64,000 bases of DNA from Pyrenula massariospora (taxonomy: Eukaryota; Ascomycota; Eurotiomycetes; Pyrenulales; Pyrenulaceae), in NCBI GenBank assembly GCA_021030905.1, contig JAGFMI010000027.1:248001-312000 (forward strand), read 5' to 3'. Positions 62,636 through 64,000 of the stretch are shown here, in pieces (the first letter of the stretch is position 1; every line of letters starts with the position of its first letter). A program made the position numbers and the translations under genes. Below the pieces are notes generated by a model that did no database searches, was not told the origin of the DNA, and saw only the letters and a list, made by a program, of their open reading frames with translations.

Positions 62636-63547
62636 ATGAAGGTACTGGTATTGGGACTCTGCAGGACGGGCACTCAATGTGCGTTGTTTCATTTCTGACA
62701 CAATCAATTCAAGCAGAGCCCAACAGAAGCATGTTACGGCGGCCCTATCCAACCAAACATTACATTCTCCATCCCAATGTTTCCTTGACCATTACGTCTC
62801 CTGCCACTATGTAGTGATCCCGTTTCACTCTTCTAACCAGTTGCCACTACATCAACAGCCATAGCTGATGCCCTCGAGTACATCAGCATCGGTCCAATCT
62901 ACCATATGCGCCATGTGGCCGCCGAGAACCACAGCCATCAATGGACAAAAGCCTTTGAAGCCAAAGTCTCTGTCAAAAGTGTACCCATCGGCCGACCTGA
63001 GTTCAACGAGCTCTTTTCCAAATACGAGGTACTACCTAAGCCGTTAGTCTCTATTCCCCGCCTCAGACCTACTAAACTTCCTCGTTCCCAGGGTGTTGCC
63101 GACGTCCCCGCTTCAGTCTTTTACTCAGAACTGATGCATGCTTACCCCGATGTCCCTGTCATCCTCTCTCTTAGGCCTATTGAGAAATGGTACGATTCTA
63201 TGCTGAACACTGTCTGGCATCTGCATCAAGCCCGTCAACAGGCAGGAGCTGGGCACAGGCACAACTGGTCGCCACTCATGCATGAGTATCTCTGGAAGAC
63301 GGATTTTGAACAATATGGAAAGTACGCGTATGAGGCTCATAATGAAGGTGTGAGGAAAATAGCAAAGGAGATGGGGAGGGAGATTTTAGAGTTCGATGTT
63401 GGGACAGACGGGTGGAAGGAACTTTGTGAATTTCTAGGGACCGATGTACCCCAGAACGTTGACGCTTTTCCACGAAGGGATGATTGGAAAGAGTACAAAG
63501 AGCAGGTCGCCAAGGAAAGGGCTGCGAAGCAAAAAGAAATGACTTGA
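62636..63547 (+). CDS. P-loop sulfotransferase-like protein (Sulfotransfer_4 family)
   Basis: Three exons: 62636-62678, 62859-63028 and 63092-63547; 222 aa. Exon 1 encodes MKVLVLGLCRTGTQ, the 5'-phosphosulfate-binding (P-loop) start of this family. After a 180-nt intron, SIADALEYISIGPIYHMRHV follows. After a 63-nt intron, exon 3 gives GVADVPASVFYSELMHAYPD, VPVILSLRPIEKWYDSM, and the C-terminal WKELCEFLGTDVPQ/FPRRDD motif. The pattern matches a large fungal family often mislabelled as NAD-dependent epimerase. The predicted fold is a PAPS-dependent sulfotransferase; the substrate is unknown. The second intron is a multiple of three with no stop, so its retention would only insert 21 residues. 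Confidence 0.85.
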
Positions 63548-63784
63548 AGCAGTGCTTTCGACTTGTTCTTTAGGTAGACTTATTCTTAGCATTTAGTTCT
63601 TCAGGTGCGAAGTTACGCATACGACGTGTTAACCTTCCTCTTTCCTCCCCTTCTCGGTTCAAGAAACAGGTGATTGTACAGACGTGCTTCAGTCGCAGTC
63701 GAGATCCTTCAATCCCCATACATCCAAATCATTCCCAGTCGCAAGCGTCTTTTATCCATAAGAGACCGAGACTTATCTAGATAT

Positions 63785-64000
63785 CTACAGCGTGTTCGCA
63801 TAAATCTGTCCTGTCTGCGTCAACGAACTGCCACTGACCAGCTGCCCCTGGAAATCCCCATAATACGAAAACCGAAAGATCGAGCTCTGCCCCTTCAGCC
63901 ATGGAATGACAGTGTTCAAAAAGTCAGCGTTGACCTGCTGATTCGTGAGCGGCTGGGCCGCTAGTTCAGTCGCCCAGATCGGGAGTCCAGGATAGATGCC
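63785..64000 (-). CDS. Asl1-like glycoside hydrolase (GH128-type), C-terminal fragment
   Basis: Partial, 71 codons plus stop, running off the right edge. The visible part reads GIYPGLPIWATELAAQP, then VNADFLNTVIPWLKGQSSIF, RFSYYGDF and a Gly/Ser/Thr/Gln-rich end. The P-I-W-x-T-E strand carries the conserved second catalytic Glu of clan-A-type hydrolases, and the FLNTVIPWL...RFSYYG continuation matches the Glyco_hydro_cc (Asl1/GH128) family of fungal cell-wall beta-1,3-glucanases. The N-terminal signal peptide and the other catalytic residue lie outside the window. Confidence 0.7.
   Translation of the reverse strand, partial: GIYPGLPIWATELAAQPLTNQQVNADFLNTVIPWLKGQSSIFRFSYYGDFQGQLVSGSSLTQTGQIYANTL

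Overview
The window looks like a stretch of nuclear chromosome from a filamentous ascomycete (Pezizomycotina). Genes are split by short introns (about 45-190 nt) with GTAAGT/GTGAGT-type donors, CTAAC/CTGAC-like branch points and CAG/TAG acceptors. The products are typical of the group: a Ycf1-type ABC-C transporter, Sac3, Sec8, Skp1 ending in AEDR, a DDX60-like helicase and a YDR124W-like (DUF2841) protein. I cannot assign a class or species. I saw no bacterial, viral or insertion-sequence gene, no CRISPR array and no convincing tRNA or rRNA.

Layout, left to right. 1-521(-): first exons of a CBF1-like bHLH regulator cut by the window edge. 2.3 kb without a gene. 2808-3848(-): N-terminal amidase. 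4655-8618(-): exocyst Sec8. 9192-15499(-): mRNA-export scaffold Sac3. 16426-18517(-): YDR124W-like protein. 3.4 kb without a gene. 21905-27071(-): ten-exon ABC-C transporter. 27527-28457(-) and 28732-29135(+): divergent ETF-beta and ribosomal protein eL39. 30325-31044(-) and 31808-33772(+): divergent Skp1 and GPI mannosyltransferase Smp3. 34351-35813(+): Rad23. A 1.7-kb stretch with possible gene remnants. 37545-39956(-): orphan UPF1-like SF1 helicase. 40745-42268(-): ceramide synthase. 42880-45480(-): fungal membrane glycoprotein. 47040-52665(+): DDX60-like SF2 helicase. 52922-53818(-): tyrosine phosphatase. 54544-55797(-): Sis1-type Hsp40. 56459-61234(-) and 61637-62357(+): divergent Gcn2 kinase and mitochondrial bS16m. 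62636-63547(+): sulfotransferase-like protein. 63785-64000(-): C-terminus of a GH128-type glycoside hydrolase.

The genes do not form one pathway. Most are conserved housekeeping genes for proteostasis and translation (Nta1, Skp1, Rad23, Sis1, Gcn2, eL39, bS16m), trafficking, export and lipids (Sec8, Sac3, Smp3, ceramide synthase) and detoxification (ABC-C). The accessory part is about 36-53 kb, with two large helicases and a lineage-specific membrane glycoprotein. Many gene structures here are reconstructed by hand from splice signals plus reading-frame and family continuity. Tiny exons (6, 7 and 13 nt) would be missed by simple ORF calling.
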